From positions 1 to 10,000 of the forward strand of contig CAJVPJ010001407.1 of NCBI GenBank assembly GCA_910592205.1: a DNA stretch of 10,000 bases, read 5' to 3'. Below the pieces are notes generated by a model, which was not told the DNA's origin, did no database searches, and saw only the letters and a list, made by a program, of their open reading frames with translations. This document shows positions 8,331 through 10,000 of the stretch, in pieces. Each line of letters begins with the position of its first letter. Position 1 is the stretch's first letter. The DNA comes from Paraglomus occultum (taxonomy: Eukaryota > Glomeromycota > Glomeromycetes > Paraglomerales > Paraglomeraceae). A program made the translations under genes and the position numbers.

Positions 8331-8392
8331 CTGTTCCGATTATGTTATTTTTATCCACCGATCAGAGGGCGGCATAAATTAAAACGGAACAG
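8331..8392. repeat. Short inverted repeat of the GTTCC-rich family
   Basis: CTGTTCCG (8331-8338) and CGGAACAG (8385-8392) bracket 46 bases. The right end reads CGGAACAGGCTAT, like the right end of the nested element at 9229 (GAACAGGCCTAT). This suggests a fragment or minimal copy of the same family. No target duplication was recognised. Confidence 0.4.
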
Positions 8393-8659
8393 GCTATACT
8401 AAACGTCCATACAATACCAGATCTTTTATAAATTATACAATGCGCTTATTATACTGCTAATATTTTATTTATTCTTGTAGTTGACTTATTAGTTATTAAC
8501 GAATTATTACTATTCAAGCCCAACAGCTTTTTTTCTGTGTAAAGGAAGAAAAAGATATTGAGAGGGGAAATAATACATTAACTAATAATGTTCCTCCTCT
8601 TGACACAATTTTTTCATTTTCATAAAATAAAAGCTACCCAAGAAAGCTAAAATCGGTTA

Positions 8660-9732
8660 CAGTAACGTGACCGTCCGTACGACGTTTTCAGCCAGTCATC
8701 AGCCTTAAAATCTTGTGTTGCACGCAGATTAATATAAAGAATATATTGCTTAGTTAATTTTGTACAATACAATAAAGTATTGTGGGAAGACAGATACCTT
8801 GGCATTTTGAGCGTCAACCCACGTTCCCAAGTGGAATCGAATTTCTCTACTCTTGTTGGTCGAAATCTAAATTCCTTGTCTATGAACCGAGTTAGGCTTA
8901 AATTTTACTCAAAAACTTGTATATTAATATTTCAAAATAAAAAGTAAAATAAGATGTCCAATTCTGTCCCGTTCCAATCTGTGCCGATCCTTGATTGGCG
9001 GATTAACGGGAACGAATGTGAACAGAGGGAACAACAAATTTGCAGTTCCCATCCTCATCTCACACACGTTTTATTAATAAGCGTGAAAAAAAATAAAAGG
9101 TTGTGTTGCACAAAAGGGTTCTAATGGCTTTTAGAAATATATATTTTTTTTGTAAAGAATAAAACTTGAAATTTTGGAGTGAAAAGAAAAACAACAGAAC
9201 GGAACGGAACAAAGAATTGAACAGGCCTATTATAACAATAGTTATATAATATATAATAGTATTTACGATTTATTCTAGAAATAAGGTGTTTTCATTATGG
9301 TCAGCCCATGTTCGAGGATTAGTGTTATGCCGTCTATACTTTTCTACATCTTAGACTGATTTACGAGTTTCATTAAAAATAACTCTTCATTGATAAATTT
9401 GCATAATGACTTTAATATTTAATGTTTAACAATTAACTCTTGGTTCTCAGTAGGTATTTTACAAACTCTATCTTCCAATCAGTTAGAAATACAAGCGGAA
9501 TATGTGGTCTTGTTTTGTTATTTTTTAACATGCTTGACTATAAAATAGGACCGATGAGATAAAAAACGAAAAATTTAGATTTCGACTAATCAGAGTAGAG
9601 AGATTCGATTTCGTTAATCGCTTGATAGTAAACATACTGGGTTGAACGCTCAAAATGCCAAGTTAACTGTCTTCCAACACAACATATCTGTGTGCGACAC
9701 CAACATTCCACATCACATGCAACACGTTACTG
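8660..9732. mobile_element. 1073-bp foldback-type element with long inverted arms (family 4)
   Basis: The outer ends CAGTAACGTG (8660-8669) and CACGTTACTG (9723-9732) are inverted, and TA flanks both (8658-8659 and 9733-9734). Further inverted blocks lie inside: 8779-8822 against 9637-9682, sharing CTTGGCATTTTGAGCG, and 8833-8873 against 9572-9613, sharing GTCGAAATCTAAAT. The arms are thus about 160-215 bp. The left arm carries a roughly 50-bp AT-rich insertion (about 8731-8780) absent from the right. No transposase frame is present. The middle contains an element of another family at 8950-9229. Confidence 0.85.
8950..9229. mobile_element. 280-bp GTTCC-rich inverted-repeat element nested in the foldback element
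   Basis: The left end TAAGATGTCCAATTCTGTCC and the reverse complement of the right end, TAGGCCTGTTCAATTCTTTG, align with small gaps. Both continue into GTTCC and TCTGT motifs. The right end holds a GGAAC microrepeat (about 9196-9211). A TCCCGTT-CCAAT / ATTGG-AACGGGA hairpin follows the left end. TAGG-type ends with short repeats recall some hAT elements, but no convincing 8-bp duplication was found, so the superfamily is uncertain. Confidence 0.5.
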
Positions 9733-9828
9733 TAACGATTCCGGGTAGTTTAGCATAAACCCGTCACATAGAGAAACCTTTCTATTGTACTTTCAGTTAC
9801 TCAGTCGCAGTTTCGCGCTTCAGACATA

Positions 9829-10000
9829 CACTCACCGGACAAAAAGTATCAAATCAGCCTGACAATCAATTAGTAAACATATGGAAACCCTCCTTTTTCG
9901 AATGTTTGTATTTTGCGTATTTACTATGTACAGTTGACTCTGCCTATACCGAACCTGGATATACCGAACTTTGGATATACCGAACCAGAATCACCAGACC
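9829..10000. mobile_element. Family 3 element, copy 2, interrupted and cut by the window edge
   Basis: CACTCACCGGACAAAAAGTATC follows TA (9827-9828). Similarity to copy 1 continues through ATCAATTAGTAAACATATG and TATTTTGCGTATTTACTATG. The last segment matches the inner part of copy 1's right arm read in reverse, so copy 2 lies in the opposite orientation. At 9931 another element interrupts it. The remainder lies beyond the window. Confidence 0.8.
9931..10000. mobile_element. Family 2 pogo-like element, copy 2, nested in family 3 and partial
   Basis: CAGTTGACTCTGCCTATACC begins right after TA (9929-9930), inside the family 3 arm. It carries TATACCGAA three times (9945, 9960, 9976), the mirror image of the right arm of the 5515-5673 copy, so the two copies are in opposite orientation. 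The other end is outside the window. Confidence 0.82.

Noticed and set aside
1-10000. tRNA, rRNA, CRISPR arrays, bacterial promoters or ribosome binding sites
   Set aside because: No tRNA-like box pair, phased spacer array or operon structure was seen; the spliceosomal introns and TA-flanked elements indicate eukaryotic DNA.

Overview
The window looks like AT-rich eukaryotic nuclear DNA. One gene has a spliceosomal intron with a GTAAGT donor, a CTAAT branch-like site and a pyrimidine-rich AG acceptor. Coding density is low, and repeats made of TA-flanked inverted-repeat elements are frequent. The one intact gene resembles the PIM-type kinases, which are known mainly from animals, so a metazoan, perhaps an invertebrate such as a nematode, is the most natural reading. 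The species cannot be fixed from the sequence.

Layout. Bases 119-566 are a non-autonomous terminal-inverted-repeat (TIR) element with TA flanks. Bases 567-2600 hold only short unassigned open frames, a degenerate tandem repeat and a small GC-rich patch. A two-exon gene at 2605-3527 (+) encodes a 280-residue PIM-like protein kinase homologue. Its glycine-rich loop is not visible and both catalytic aspartates are replaced (HRD to HRN, DFG to NFD), so it is predicted to be a pseudokinase. Bases 3903-5447 (+) hold a heavily broken relic of a USP39/Sad1-type gene. This is the ubiquitin-protease-like, normally non-catalytic subunit of the U4/U6.U5 tri-snRNP. Several frames and stops interrupt it, and at least two introns are still recognisable, so it is an unprocessed pseudogene rather than a retrocopy.

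The right half is a transposon graveyard. A 159-bp pogo/Tigger-like MITE lies at 5515-5673. Decayed possible transposase fragments lie at 5670-6099 (-) and 6387-6607 (+). A 411-bp TA-flanked element lies at 7723-8133. A 1073-bp foldback element at 8660-9732 carries a second inverted-repeat element of another family (8950-9229). A second copy of the 411-bp family starts at 9829 and is itself interrupted at 9931 by a second copy of the pogo-like element, which runs off the window. The order of some insertions can therefore be read directly.

No RNA genes, CRISPR arrays or prokaryotic signals were found. The kinase homologue is the only gene that looks able to make a protein. All family assignments come from reading motifs by eye, without database searches.
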